Positions 36,903-45,807 of a stretch of 64,000 nucleotides of DNA are shown here, piece by piece. A program made the translations under genes and the position numbers. Origin of the DNA: Devosia sp. YR412 (GTDB lineage: Bacteria; Pseudomonadota; Alphaproteobacteria; Rhizobiales; Devosiaceae). The stretch is taken from NCBI RefSeq assembly GCF_900110945.1, contig NZ_FOFL01000002.1:372001-436000 (forward strand), given 5' to 3'. The notes below the pieces were generated by a model that was not told the origin of the DNA, made no database searches, and worked only from the letters and a program-made list of their open reading frames with translations. Positions within the stretch are counted from its first letter, which is position 1. Each line of letters begins with the position of its first letter.

Positions 36903-38159
36903 CTACGCGGTCTCCACACCACTTGGCGCGGTGCCTTCTGGAGGCTGCAATCTTTCCTCTTTGCGCTTCTCGTTCGGCTCTTTTTCCAGTTCCGCCTGCT
37001 CGCGAATGGCCTTAGCCGTATTCGCCAGCAATTCCTGCGCCGCCGTCATATTGCGTGTCCGCCGCACCGGCCGGCTCGGCACCATTGGCTTGCTCGGCAG
37101 CGCATGCGCCATGATCGAGGTCGCGATCAGCAGCGTCGGCACCGCCACCAGCCCGCCCATCGGACCCCAGGCCCACAGCCAGAAGGTAATCGACAGGAAA
37201 ATGATGAACGGGTTGAGCGTCATCGTCCGGCCGATGAAATGCGGCGTGACGATCTGCCCCTCAATGAAATTGATGGCCACATAGCAGCCGACCGGCAGCA
37301 GGATATTTTCCAGCCCGGTTTGCGTGCCCAGCCCCACGGCGAGCAGCACCAGCACCATGACGCCTTGCCCAACATAGGGAATATAATTCAGCACAGCCGC
37401 CAGCGCGCCCCAGAGGATTGGCGACGGCATGCCGATCGCCCACATTGCCAGCGATACCGCACAGCCGACGCAGGCATTGATGAAGGTGATCGAGAGAAGA
37501 AACCGCGAAACCTTGGCCTCTACGTCCCGGAACACATGCGCCGTGCGCCAGCGCATCCGCCGGCTGACACAAAGCGACAGCACCGAAATGCGGATATGGT
37601 CGCGCGTCGCGAGGAAGAAATAGAGACTGGCAAGAAAGATCAGCACCTGCGCCAGGAACGCCGGCGCCAGCATGGCGACGCTGATCATCTGCCCGCCGTC
37701 TTCGACCGTAACCGCCATGGCATTGGTACTGCCAAAGATAGAGCTCAGCTGCGCTTGGAACGAACTGACCGCCTCAAGCGGCCCCTGCAGAGTGGCCAGC
37801 TGCACCTGCAGCTTTTCCCAGATCGTTGGCGCCCGCGCCACCCATTCGCTGAGCGGCACCGCAAACAGCGTGATCGCCGCCGCAATCAACCCGATCAGCA
37901 TAAGCACCACGACGCCCGCCGACAGCGCTGGCGGTACGCCAAAGCGCTCCACCCGGTCCGCCACCGGACCGAACATCAGTCCGATGACGATGGCGAGGGT
38001 AATCGGCGCCAGGAAAACCTGGCCTTCCTTGAGCGCCACCAGAAGTGCCAGAAATCCGACGAAAACCAGCGCGATCCGGGCCGCATTGCCCATCACGCGC
38101 TCGAACTGGCTTTCGCTCATGTCGTCAGCTGCCGCCAGCTTGCTTACCGCGCGTGCCAT
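36903..38159 (-). CDS. AI-2E family transporter (PerM/YdiK/TqsA type)
   Basis: 418 residues with about eight membrane helices. Family marks are LFGPVADRVERFG-type cytoplasmic loops, LAMWAIGMPSPILWGALAAVLNYIPYVGQ (the conserved N-[YF]-IP-x-[VI]-G signature) and NPFIIFLSITFWLWAWGPMGGLVAVP. Members export small signals or act as Na+(Li+)/H+ antiporters; the substrate here is open. ATG 38159 is preceded by GGAAT. An exact sigma-EcfG promoter motif lies 36-60 bases upstream, which predicts induction by general stress. Confidence 0.88.
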   Translation of the reverse strand: MARAVSKLAAADDMSESQFERVMGNAARIALVFVGFLALLVALKEGQVFLAPITLAIVIGLMFGPVADRVERFGVPPALSAGVVVLMLIGLIAAAITLFAVPLSEWVARAPTIWEKLQVQLATLQGPLEAVSSFQAQLSSIFGSTNAMAVTVEDGGQMISVAMLAPAFLAQVLIFLASLYFFLATRDHIRISVLSLCVSRRMRWRTAHVFRDVEAKVSRFLLSITFINACVGCAVSLAMWAIGMPSPILWGALAAVLNYIPYVGQGVMVLVLLAVGLGTQTGLENILLPVGCYVAINFIEGQIVTPHFIGRTMTLNPFIIFLSITFWLWAWGPMGGLVAVPTLLIATSIMAHALPSKPMVPSRPVRRTRNMTAAQELLANTAKAIREQAELEKEPNEKRKEERLQPPEGTAPSGVETA

Positions 38160-38194
38160 GTCGATTCCGTGGTTGAGACCCCTCGCGGACCGGT

Positions 38195-38219
38195 AACGTG
38201 GAGCCAGTGCAAACGTTCC
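38195..38219 (-). promoter_or_regulatory. sigma-EcfG promoter motif before the AI-2E-type gene
   Basis: On the minus strand GGAAC (38219-38215) and CGTT (38198-38195) are separated by 16 bases. The predicted start of transcription (near 38187) would give a leader of about 28 nt before ATG 38159. Confidence 0.6.
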
Positions 38220-38309
38220 GTTACCGAAGTCTTCTGCGCCCCGTCGACCGCCCTCAAGTCCCCCGCTAGTCTGCCCACCAGAATCGCCCCTCCTGTTCAA
38301 GGCCCCTTC

Positions 38310-39251
38310 ATGTCCCGCAAGATCATCATCGACACCGACCCCGGCCAGGACGACGCCGTCGCCATCCTACTGGCCCTCGCCTCCCCCGAAGAGCTGGACG
38401 TGCTGGGTGTCGTCGCCGTGGCCGGCAATATCGGCCTGCACCACAATGCCAATAATGCCCGCAAGATCGTCGAACTGGCCGGCAAGCGCGATGTGCCAGT
38501 CTATGCCGGCTGCGCCCGCCCGATGCGCCGTCACCTCGTCACCGCCGAGCACGTCCACGGCGATACCGGCATGAACGGCCCCGACTTGCCCGATCCTACC
38601 ATTCCGCTACAGGCCCAGCACGGCGTCGATTACATCATCGACACGCTGATGGCCGCCGAGCCGGGCACCATCACTCTCTGCACCCTCGGGCCGCTGACCA
38701 ATATCGGCATGGCGCTGATCAAGCAGCCGGCCATCGCCGAGCGCATCCAGGAAATCGTCATGATGGGCGGCGCCTATTTCGAGGTTGGCAACATCACGCC
38801 GGCCGCCGAATTCAACATCTATGTCGATCCCGAAGCCGCCGATGTCGTGCTGCGCTCGGGCGTGCCGATCACCATGCTGCCGCTCGACGTCACCCACCAG
38901 ATCCAGTCGACCCCCGAACGCCTCGCCGCCATCAGGGCCATCGGCAACAAATCGGGCCAGGCGGTCTATGACATGCTGACCTTCTCCGAGAGCTTCGACC
39001 TCCAGAAATACGGCTGGGCCGGCGCCCCCCTGCACGATCCCACCGTCATCGCCTATCTGCTGCAGCCTGACCTGTTCGAAGGCCGCCACTGCAATGTCAC
39101 CGTCGAAACCGCGAGCGAACTCACCGTCGGCATGACTGTTGCCGACTACTGGCACGTCACCGGCAAAGTCAAAAATGCCACCTACCTCCGCAACGGCAAC
39201 GCCGAAGGGTTTTTCAAACTGCTGACGGAGCGTCTGGCGCGCCTGCCGTAA
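38310..39251 (+). CDS. inosine-uridine preferring nucleoside hydrolase
   Basis: 313 residues, IunH/Rih family. It splits the N-glycosidic bond of ribonucleosides for salvage. The calcium-binding signature IIIDTDPGQDDA is at the N-terminus. TLGPLTNIGMALI, VMMGGAYFEVGNITPAAEFNIYVDPEAA and the late ligand region WAGAPLHDPTVIAYLL are all intact. ATG 38310 begins the family sequence; the upstream continuation of the frame lies antisense to the permease gene and is not real. The gene is divergent from the AI-2E-type gene. Confidence 0.94.
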   Translation: MSRKIIIDTDPGQDDAVAILLALASPEELDVLGVVAVAGNIGLHHNANNARKIVELAGKRDVPVYAGCARPMRRHLVTAEHVHGDTGMNGPDLPDPTIPLQAQHGVDYIIDTLMAAEPGTITLCTLGPLTNIGMALIKQPAIAERIQEIVMMGGAYFEVGNITPAAEFNIYVDPEAADVVLRSGVPITMLPLDVTHQIQSTPERLAAIRAIGNKSGQAVYDMLTFSESFDLQKYGWAGAPLHDPTVIAYLLQPDLFEGRHCNVTVETASELTVGMTVADYWHVTGKVKNATYLRNGNAEGFFKLLTERLARLP

Positions 39252-39325
39252 GACGCACCGCCGTCACCCTCGGGCCTGATCCGAAGGGTTTCATACTTGT
39301 CCGCTGGATGCCGCCCCGCCCACTG

Positions 39326-39442
39326 TGTCACCCCGGCCTTGAGCCGGGGCCCATCCTGAGATCTCGCAACACACCGCTAGATCGAACACCTTGCGGCCGT
39401 GGCATCATCTGGAGATGGATCCCGGCTCCAGGCCTGGATGAC
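39326..39442. repeat. palindromic intergenic element (TGTCACCCCGGC type)
   Basis: The element starts TGTCACCCCGGCCTTGAGCC and ends with the inverted GGCTCCAGGCCTGGATGACA, with GATCTC- and GGAGATGGATC-type inner arms. This kind of 'CCCCGGC...GCCGGGATGACA' element is widespread in alphaproteobacterial intergenic DNA. The 599-bp gap 39252-39850 holds this element, a second strong inverted repeat and no convincing gene. Confidence 0.6.
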
Positions 39443-39702
39443 ATCGCACCTGTGGCATGCGAGGGCGATCGTCTCTCACCACCGCATCCCCCTGCCGCAT
39501 AAGCGAAAACCAAAATCTATCCACGCCCCTTCCACCTGCGCGCATACTCCACCCATTCCCGTCATCACGCGGCCCCGACGCAGGGCCGGGCGGGGAGGCT
39601 GAAGACGGGGGCGCCCGTTTGGCCGGGCAGAAAGTCGGCGACCACGTTTGCAATACTAGCGTTGGTCGAGTTCCGGACCCGGTGAGGAAACTTCAGATCG
39701 TG

Positions 39703-39758
39703 ATGGGCGGCCTTTGGCTCGTTCTTGACTAGTCGTTTCGGGGCCAAAGGCCGCCCAT
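39703..39758. repeat. 16-bp perfect inverted repeat with 24-nt loop
   Basis: ATGGGCGGCCTTTGGC (39703-39718) is perfectly complementary to the block at 39743-39758. The loop contains ACTAGT. No T-run follows on either strand. It lies 92 bp before the LysE-type gene. It may be a terminator for the upstream gene, the end of a non-coding RNA, or part of a repeat element; on the minus strand a frame of about 100 codons runs across it. Confidence 0.55.
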
Positions 39759-39850
39759 TACTCGTGACAACCGCATACAGGCGGCGCTTCGGCGCGTCCC
39801 CACCTTGGCAAACCCCACCCGCAAGCCTAGTGTCCGCCTCCCAAACTGAA

Positions 39851-40471
39851 ATGGCCGTCATGGAACCCTTCACCCTCCTCACCTTCACCATTGCCTATGC
39901 CATCGCGGTGCTGGTCCCCGGCCCCGGCGTTGCCGCGGTGGTGGCGCGCGCCCTGGGCGGCGGCTTCAAGGGCGCCTTCCCCATGGTGCTGGGCATTCTC
40001 GCCGGTGATCTGGTGTATTTCGTCTTCGCAGTGTTCGGCCTTGCCGCCATTGCCACTTGGTTCGGCCCGGTCTTCGTCTTGATCCGCTGGGCCGGCGCCG
40101 CCTACCTGCTCTACATTGCCTATAAGTTCTGGACCGCCAAGCCGGGCTCGGAACAGATGAAGCCCAAGAACGAAGGCTGGCTCAAAACCTTCCTTGCCGG
40201 CTTTTCCCTCACCATGGGCAATCCCAAGACCATTGTCTTCTACCTCGCCATCCTGCCGACGGTGATCCCGCTCGACCAGATGAACCCCATCGCCTTTGCC
40301 GAACTGACCTTCATCGTGGTGGTCGTCCTGCTCATCATCGGCTGCGGCTATGCCTGGCTGGCCTCGGCCGCTCGCGAGATGTTCAAGAGCCCGAAGGCCC
40401 TTGGCCGCCTCAACAAGACCGCCGGCGTCATGATGGCCACCGCCGCCGGCCTCGTCGTCTGGCAGCACTAG
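39851..40471 (+). CDS. LysE family translocator (amino acid exporter)
   Basis: 206 residues with six predicted helices. The LysE/RhtB start LVPGPGVAAVVARALGGGFKGA (conserved PGP), the second-half FLAGFSLTMGNPKTIVFYLAILP (NPK motif) and a last helix after RLNKTAGVMMATAAGL fit the family. Exported amino acid unknown. ATG 39851 or 39860 are both possible. The stop shares the bases CTAG with the stop of the convergent small gene. Confidence 0.9.
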   Translation: MAVMEPFTLLTFTIAYAIAVLVPGPGVAAVVARALGGGFKGAFPMVLGILAGDLVYFVFAVFGLAAIATWFGPVFVLIRWAGAAYLLYIAYKFWTAKPGSEQMKPKNEGWLKTFLAGFSLTMGNPKTIVFYLAILPTVIPLDQMNPIAFAELTFIVVVVLLIIGCGYAWLASAAREMFKSPKALGRLNKTAGVMMATAAGLVVWQH

Positions 40472-40653
40472 CGCGGGGCGTAAGCCTCCAGCAGCCAGGC
40501 GATGATCTTTGTCCGATCCAGCAACTCCGGCGCCTCGACCGGCCGCGCAAAGCCATGCCGCCCCAGCGCCGCCGTCAGCGCCAGCAGCCGGTTCTGGGGA
40601 TTGACCAGCACCAGCGTGCGGTCGGCAATCTCGGCGGCCAATGTCTTCGACAT
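40468..40653 (-). CDS. small hypothetical protein
   Basis: 61 residues from ATG 40653 (an in-frame GTG at 40665 would add four). It is soluble and probably helical, with segments ADRTLVLVNPQNRLLALTAAL and ELLDRTKIIAWLLEAYAPR. No family recognised. Its stop codon overlaps that of the LysE-type gene on the other strand. Composition looks coding, and the frame is clean up to the tRNA, but antisense coincidence cannot be excluded. Confidence 0.5.
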   Translation of the reverse strand: MSKTLAAEIADRTLVLVNPQNRLLALTAALGRHGFARPVEAPELLDRTKIIAWLLEAYAPR

Positions 40654-40691
40654 GTATTTGGTCACGATTGCGCACCGGGAACATGGAGGGA

Positions 40692-40768
40692 TGGTAGGCG
40701 CGTCCGGACTTGAACCGGAAACCAGTCCGTTATGAGCGGACGGCTCTAACCAATTGAGCTACACGCCC
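40692..40768 (-). tRNA. tRNA with CAT anticodon (Ile2 or elongator Met)
   Basis: 77 nt including an encoded CCA. The cloverleaf is GGGCGTG acceptor, GCTC/GAGC D-arm, GTCCG-CTCATAA-CGGAC anticodon arm, and TCCGG-TTCAAGT-CCGGA T-arm. The anticodon CAT is read either as elongator Met or, after lysidine modification by TilS, as Ile(AUA). The acceptor G1-T72 wobble and the overall resemblance to rhizobial Ile2 genes make Ile2 somewhat more likely. Confidence 0.9.
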
Positions 40769-40886
40769 TCACCTGCCTCTTACCAGCCTCTGTGCCGCTG
40801 ACAAGAGGGATGTCGTCCGGGCGCCCGGCGATTTTTGTTCGCAAGCCGCCCAGCCTGCGCTACACCGCTGCAGCGGGGGAGCCAGC

Positions 40887-41642
40887 ATGCGTGAAGGCGA
40901 TATCATCAACGGCCTGGTCAAGGGCCTCTCGGTCATCGAGTGTTTCGACGAGGAACACGCCAGCCAGTCGATCACCGACGTCGCCAATCGCACCGGCCTC
41001 GAACGCGCCACCGCTCGCCGCTGCCTCCTCACCCTCACCCACCTCGGCTACGCCAGCTACGACGGCAAATTCTTCCGCCTGACGCCGCGCGTCCTCAATC
41101 TCGGCCACTCATACCTCGCCGCCACGCCACTGCCGCGCCTGATCCAGCCCTTCCTCGAGGAACTCTCCGGCCAGATCAACGAAAGCTCCTCGGCCGCCGT
41201 GCTCGACAATACCGAAATCCTTTACATCGCCCGTGCCTCCTATCGCCGGGTGATGTCGATCAATCTCGGCGCCGGGGCCCGCATGCCGGCCTATTGCACC
41301 TCGATGGGCCGCATCCTCCTCGCCGCCATGCCCGCACCAACCGCCCGCGATATTCTCGACCGCTCCGACCTCGTCGCCTATACCGCCAAGACCAAGGCCG
41401 ACCTCGCTTCGATCACCACCGAACTGGCCGTCGTCGCCGCCCAAGGCTTTGCCGTGATCGACGAAGAACTCGAACTCGGACTTTGCTCAATCGCCGTGCC
41501 GCTGTTCAATGCCCAGGGCCACACGGTCGCGGCCCTCAATATCGGTGCCCAGTCCGCCCGCGCCTCCACCTCGCAGATGATTGCCAATTTCCTCCCGCTG
41601 ATGCGCAAGATCCAGGCCGAAGTCCGCCCACTGCTGCGCTAA
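40887..41642 (+). CDS. IclR family transcriptional regulator (PcaR/PobR type)
   Basis: 251 residues. The winged helix-turn-helix spans about residues 8-70 (LVKGLSVIECFDEEHASQSITDVA, GLERATARRCLLTLTHLGY), and the IclR effector domain follows with LNLGHSYL, AYCTSMGRILLAA and GFAVIDEELELGLCSIAVPL. Such proteins often control beta-ketoadipate (pca/pob) genes, but none are nearby, so the target is elsewhere. It stands alone between a tRNA and the phosphate locus. Confidence 0.9.
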   Translation: MREGDIINGLVKGLSVIECFDEEHASQSITDVANRTGLERATARRCLLTLTHLGYASYDGKFFRLTPRVLNLGHSYLAATPLPRLIQPFLEELSGQINESSSAAVLDNTEILYIARASYRRVMSINLGAGARMPAYCTSMGRILLAAMPAPTARDILDRSDLVAYTAKTKADLASITTELAVVAAQGFAVIDEELELGLCSIAVPLFNAQGHTVAALNIGAQSARASTSQMIANFLPLMRKIQAEVRPLLR

Positions 41643-41826
41643 GCGGCCAATGATGCACGCCTGTCATAATCGACCACTAAAGTCGCCTCAGACCCATTGA
41701 GTCCTAGCGCTGAGCCATTCGCGCCCGCCAACTGGATTCCGTACGAGCGATGTCACACAACGTGTCACATTCACCTTCGCGCAGGCACTTGTTCCAAAAA
41801 TTATTTAGCTAAAACAGCGCATTAAC

Positions 41827-41866
41827 CTGTCACAAACCCGTCACGCAATCGCAATAAAACTGTCGC
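41827..41866 (+). promoter_or_regulatory. PHO boxes upstream of pstS
   Basis: CTGTCAC (41827) and CCGTCAC (41838) are spaced 11 bp, the exact PhoB direct-repeat pattern, and CTGTCGC (41860) lies in phase two turns on. A further pair of TGTCACA repeats at 41751 and 41763 is spaced 12 bp. Together they predict strong PhoB activation of pstS under phosphate limitation. The remaining 322-bp gap 41643-41964 holds no gene. Confidence 0.8.
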
Positions 41867-41964
41867 GCAGCCCCCATATGGTCCCCCTCGTCAAAGGCGG
41901 GACCGGGGCAAGAAAACCCGAACGGCCAGCCAGGTTTGAACGAATTCGTAAAAGGGAACTCCCC

Positions 41965-42981
41965 ATGAAGACCGCACTTTTCGCCAGCGCTGCCGTGATC
42001 GCGCTAGCCGCCTTCGGCACCACTGCTGCTTTCGCCCAGTCGCGCGACACCATCCAGATCGCCGGCTCGTCGACCGTCCTCCCCTTCGCTTCGATCGTTG
42101 CCGAAGAATTCAGCGCCGTATTCCCCGAATTCAACACGCCGGTCGTTGGCTCGGGCGGCACCGGTGGTGGCCTCAAGCAGTTCTGTGAAGGTGTTGGCGA
42201 CAACACCATCGATATCGCCAACGCTTCGCGCAAGATCAAGGATAGCGAGCTCGAGGCTTGCACCGCCGCTGGCGTCACCGACGTCCGCGAAATCCAGTTC
42301 GGCTTCGACGGCATCGTCTTCGCTTCGGCTGCTGCCGGCCCAGACTTCGCCCTGACCCCGGTTCAGGTCTACAAGGCCATCGCTGCCAAGGTTCCAGTTG
42401 ACGGCGTTCTCGTCGACAACCCCTACACCAAGTGGTCCGAGATCGACGCATCGCTGCCAGATCAGGCCATCTCGCTCGCCATCCCCGGCACCAACCATGG
42501 CACCCGTGAAGTATTCCAGCTTGAAGTGATCGATGCTGGCGCTGAAGAAGCCGGTCTACCCGAAGGCCTGAGCGAAGAAGAGCACACCGCCGCCCTGACC
42601 ACCTTCCGTCAGGACGTCGTCATCGAGATCTCGGGCGACTACACCGAGACCCTGGCTCGCCTCACCTCGAACCCTGACACCGTCGGCGTGTTCGGTCTGT
42701 CGTTCTACGACCAGAACAAGGACACCCTCAAGGTTGCAACCGTGAACGGCGTTGTTCCTTCGAACGACACCGTCGCCGCTGGCGAATACCCCGTCTCGCG
42801 CCCGCTGTTCTTCTACGTCAAGGGCCAGCACATCGGCGTCGTCCCGGGCATCGAAGAATACGTCCAGTTCTTCCTGTCCGAGCAGATCTCGGGTGCCGGT
42901 GGCACTCTGGAAGCCGCTGGCCTGATCCCGCAGCCGGAAGCCACCACCGCTGAAGTCCTGGCTGCTTTCGAAGCCAAGTAA
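41965..42981 (+). CDS. pstS: phosphate ABC transporter substrate-binding protein
   Basis: 338 residues with a signal peptide (MKTALFASAAVIALAAFGTTAAFAQ, cleavage near 25). Phosphate-binding loops are IAGSSTVLPFA, GSGGTGGGLKQF and the IANASRKIKDSE block, with PGTNHGTREVFQ later, all as in the PstS long family of rhizobia. The mature protein binds phosphate in the periplasm. Codon use is strongly biased towards preferred codons, in line with high expression. A hairpin follows the stop. ATG 41965 is supported by AAAGGGAACT. Confidence 0.96.
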   Translation: MKTALFASAAVIALAAFGTTAAFAQSRDTIQIAGSSTVLPFASIVAEEFSAVFPEFNTPVVGSGGTGGGLKQFCEGVGDNTIDIANASRKIKDSELEACTAAGVTDVREIQFGFDGIVFASAAAGPDFALTPVQVYKAIAAKVPVDGVLVDNPYTKWSEIDASLPDQAISLAIPGTNHGTREVFQLEVIDAGAEEAGLPEGLSEEEHTAALTTFRQDVVIEISGDYTETLARLTSNPDTVGVFGLSFYDQNKDTLKVATVNGVVPSNDTVAAGEYPVSRPLFFYVKGQHIGVVPGIEEYVQFFLSEQISGAGGTLEAAGLIPQPEATTAEVLAAFEAK

Positions 42982-42989
42982 ATCGACCC

Positions 42990-43014
42990 GGGCCGCGCCA
43001 TCAAGGCGCGGCCC
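42990..43014 (+). terminator. hairpin with T-rich tail between pstS and pstC
   Basis: GGGCCGCGCC (42990-42999) pairs perfectly with GGCGCGGCCC (43005-43014), followed by ATCTTCTTTTTCC. It is a likely partial terminator that makes pstS mRNA more abundant than pstCAB. Confidence 0.75.
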
Positions 43015-43043
43015 ATCTTCTTTTTCCTGCGGGGCCGTTTCCC

Positions 43044-44420
43044 ATGAATGCCTTGATCGTAGCCGCATTGCTTTTGGTGCTGCTGGGTGTTGCCTACCAG
43101 TCTGGCTGGTCTCGCAGCCGCAACCTCGTGACTGCCGAAGGCGTCAAGGTTCATTCCCGCCCGCAATACCACGGCTCCTACGTAGCCATCTGGGCCATGC
43201 TGCCCGCGCTGGTGATCCTGGGCCTCTGGGCCTGGTTCGGCGGCGGCATCACCCACAATTACACGGTCTCACAGATCCCGCAGGATACCCTGCTGGCGCT
43301 CGACCAGGTGCAGCTCAACGCCACCGTCAGCCGCATCAACGCCATCGCTTCAGGCTATGGAATCGCCGGCGAGATCCAGCCCTTCGAACAGTCCGCCGGC
43401 GATGCCCTGCGCTCGTTCCAGATGCTGACCTTCCTGGGCATGCTGCTGGCTGCCGCCGTCGCTGGCGGCGCTGCATTGCTCTATGCTCGCAGCCGCGTCA
43501 CTGCCCGCCTCCGGGCCCGCAATGCGGTCGAGCGCTTCGTCAATATCGCGCTGCTCGCCTGCTCGGCGGTCGCCATCCTGACCACGGTCGGCATTGTCGC
43601 CTCGCTGGTCACCGAAGCCTACAAGTTCTTCACCTTCATCAACCCGCTCGACTTCTTCTTCGGCACCGTCTGGAACCCCAACAACGCTGGCACCGCCGGC
43701 AATTGGGGCAGCTACGGCCTGCTGCCGCTGCTCGTCGGCACGCTGATGATCACTGCTATCGCCATGCTGGTGGCCGTGCCGGTCGGCCTGATGGCCGCCA
43801 TCTACCTCAGCCAATATGCACCGCGCCAGCTGCGCGCCGTCGCCAAGCCGCTGATCGAAATCCTCGCCGGCATCCCGACCATCGTCTTCGGCTTCTTCGC
43901 CCTGGTGACGGTCGGCCCCTTCCTGCGCGATGTCGGCGGCTTCTTCGGCCTCTCGATCAATGCCACCAGCGCGCTGACCGCCGGTGTGGTCATGGGCATC
44001 ATGATCATCCCCTTCGTCTCCTCGCTCTCCGATGACATTCTCAACCAGGTGCCGCGCACACTGCGTGACGGTGCCTACGGCCTGGGTGCCACCAAGTCCG
44101 AGACCATCCGAAACGTGCTGCTGCCAGCCGCCCTGCCCGGCATCGTCGGCGCATTCCTCCTGGCCGTCAGCCGTGCCGTCGGCGAAACCATGATCGTGGT
44201 GCTCGCAGCTGGTAACAGTCCCGTGTTGCGCGGCAATCCCTTCGAGCCCGTCGCCACCATCACCGTGTCGATCGTCAACCAGCTCACCGGCGATACCGAT
44301 TTCGCCGGTCCCCAGTCGCTGGTCGGCTTCGCCCTCGGCCTGACGCTCTTCGTCATCACCCTCTGCCTCAACGTCGTCGCCCTCTACATCGTCCGTCGCT
44401 TCCGGGAGCAGTACGAATAA
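43044..44420 (+). CDS. pstC: phosphate ABC transporter permease PstC
   Basis: 458 residues, longer than E. coli PstC (319). The first about 170 residues hold an extra helix pair and a periplasmic stretch (DTLLALDQVQLNATVSRI), a form common in rhizobia. The permease core follows with NAGTAGNWGSYGLLPLLVGTL, FVSSLSDDILNQVPRTLRDGAYGLGATKSETI (EAA loop) and AVGETMIVVLAAGN. With PstA it forms the channel. Two bases separate it from pstA. Confidence 0.94.
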   Translation: MNALIVAALLLVLLGVAYQSGWSRSRNLVTAEGVKVHSRPQYHGSYVAIWAMLPALVILGLWAWFGGGITHNYTVSQIPQDTLLALDQVQLNATVSRINAIASGYGIAGEIQPFEQSAGDALRSFQMLTFLGMLLAAAVAGGAALLYARSRVTARLRARNAVERFVNIALLACSAVAILTTVGIVASLVTEAYKFFTFINPLDFFFGTVWNPNNAGTAGNWGSYGLLPLLVGTLMITAIAMLVAVPVGLMAAIYLSQYAPRQLRAVAKPLIEILAGIPTIVFGFFALVTVGPFLRDVGGFFGLSINATSALTAGVVMGIMIIPFVSSLSDDILNQVPRTLRDGAYGLGATKSETIRNVLLPAALPGIVGAFLLAVSRAVGETMIVVLAAGNSPVLRGNPFEPVATITVSIVNQLTGDTDFAGPQSLVGFALGLTLFVITLCLNVVALYIVRRFREQYE

Positions 44421-44422
44421 TC

Positions 44423-45787
44423 ATGACCGATACGCTCTCCAACACGCACTCCGCGTCGCTCGAACGCACCAAGCTCATCCGTGCCGGCCTTCGTCGCCGC
44501 CACATGAGCGAGGCCATTTTCCGCGGCCTCGGCCTCGCCGCCATCATCCTGGCACTGGGCTTCGTTGCCCTGCTGTTCACCGACGTGTTCCGCAAGGGCA
44601 TCCCGGCCTTCACGCAGTCCAACCTGCATCTGGCCGTGACATTCGATCCCACCGTGATCGACGTTGGCCCCGCCCCTGCCCGCGCCGACTTCACCTCGGA
44701 AGCCGAATACAACGCCGCCAGCCTCAAATGGCAGCGTGACGTCGCCCTGCTCAACTGGAACACCATCATCGAGCAGTCGATGCGCGCCGCAGCGCCCGCC
44801 GGCTACGAGATCGACACCCGTGCCCTGTTGACCATTCCCGAGACCGACGCCCGTCACCGCGTCCGCGCCATGTTCGTCGAAAATCCGGCCCTGCTTGGCC
44901 AGACCGTCGACGTCGACGTGCTCGCTTCGGCCAATGCCACCAACTGGATCAAGGGCAATATCAACCGCGACCTGAGCGATGCCCAGCAGCAGCTGAGCCC
45001 GCAGGCCCGTACGCTGATCGACACTTTTGAAGCCAATGGCACCGTCTCCAACGGCTTTGCCTGGTCGATCTTCACCAATGTAGATAGCCGTGCCGCTCCC
45101 GCTTCGGCCGGCCTGCTCGGCGCCTTCGTCGGCACCCTTTGGATGATGCTGATCGTCGTCATCCTGGCCGTACCGATCGGCGTCGCGGCCGCCGTCTACC
45201 TCGAAGAGTTTGCCCCCAAGTCGCGGCTGACCGACTTCATCGAGGTCAATATCAACAACCTCGCCGCCGTGCCCTCAATCGTCTTCGGTCTGCTCGGCGC
45301 CGCAGCCTTCATCAACTACATGCACCTGCCGATTTCGGCCCCCATCGTCGGTGGTCTGGTGCTGACCCTGATGACGCTGCCCACCATCATCATCGCCACC
45401 CGCGGTGCCCTGCTCGGCGTTTCCCCGGCTCTGCGCCAGGCCGCCCTCGGCATGGGTGCTTCCAAGACGCAGATGGTGTTCCACCACGTGCTGCCGGTGA
45501 CCTTCCCCTCGATCCTGACCGCCACCATTCTCGGTGTCGCTCACGCCCTGGGTGAAACCGCACCGCTCCTGCTCATCGGCATGAAGGCCTTCGTCGCCTC
45601 CGTTCCTACAACGCCGTTCGATCAGGCCACCGCTCTCCCCGTCCAGATCTATCTCTGGCAGGGCAATGAAAACCGCAATTTCTTTGAACCCCGCACCGCC
45701 GCCGCCATCATGGTCCTTCTCGCCGTGATGATCCTGCTCAACGGCGTCGCCATCTACCTGCGCTCGCGCCTCGAAAAGCGCGCATAG
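44423..45787 (+). CDS. pstA: phosphate ABC transporter permease PstA
   Basis: 454 residues, against 296 in E. coli. After the first helix (residues about 32-55) a periplasmic insertion of about 170 residues ([41 protein letters not shown]) precedes the core, as in other rhizobial PstA. The core shows [35 protein letters not shown] and the EAA loop [20 protein letters not shown]. Both permeases thus carry large insertions that may dock PstS. Confidence 0.94.
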   Translation: MTDTLSNTHSASLERTKLIRAGLRRRHMSEAIFRGLGLAAIILALGFVALLFTDVFRKGIPAFTQSNLHLAVTFDPTVIDVGPAPARADFTSEAEYNAASLKWQRDVALLNWNTIIEQSMRAAAPAGYEIDTRALLTIPETDARHRVRAMFVENPALLGQTVDVDVLASANATNWIKGNINRDLSDAQQQLSPQARTLIDTFEANGTVSNGFAWSIFTNVDSRAAPASAGLLGAFVGTLWMMLIVVILAVPIGVAAAVYLEEFAPKSRLTDFIEVNINNLAAVPSIVFGLLGAAAFINYMHLPISAPIVGGLVLTLMTLPTIIIATRGALLGVSPALRQAALGMGASKTQMVFHHVLPVTFPSILTATILGVAHALGETAPLLLIGMKAFVASVPTTPFDQATALPVQIYLWQGNENRNFFEPRTAAAIMVLLAVMILLNGVAIYLRSRLEKRA

Positions 45788-45807
45788 CTAGGAAAAGGAT
45801 GCTCCAA

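Noticed and set aside
35910-38309. About 800 codons upstream of, and in frame with, the nucleoside hydrolase
   Set aside because: They run antisense to the KefB-type and AI-2E-type genes and are Arg/His/Gln-rich. The true hydrolase begins at ATG 38310 with the DTDPGQDDA motif.
40692-40768. The tRNA as an integration site of a genomic island
   Set aside because: No integrase gene, no repeated tRNA 3' end and no compositional shift were seen on either side.
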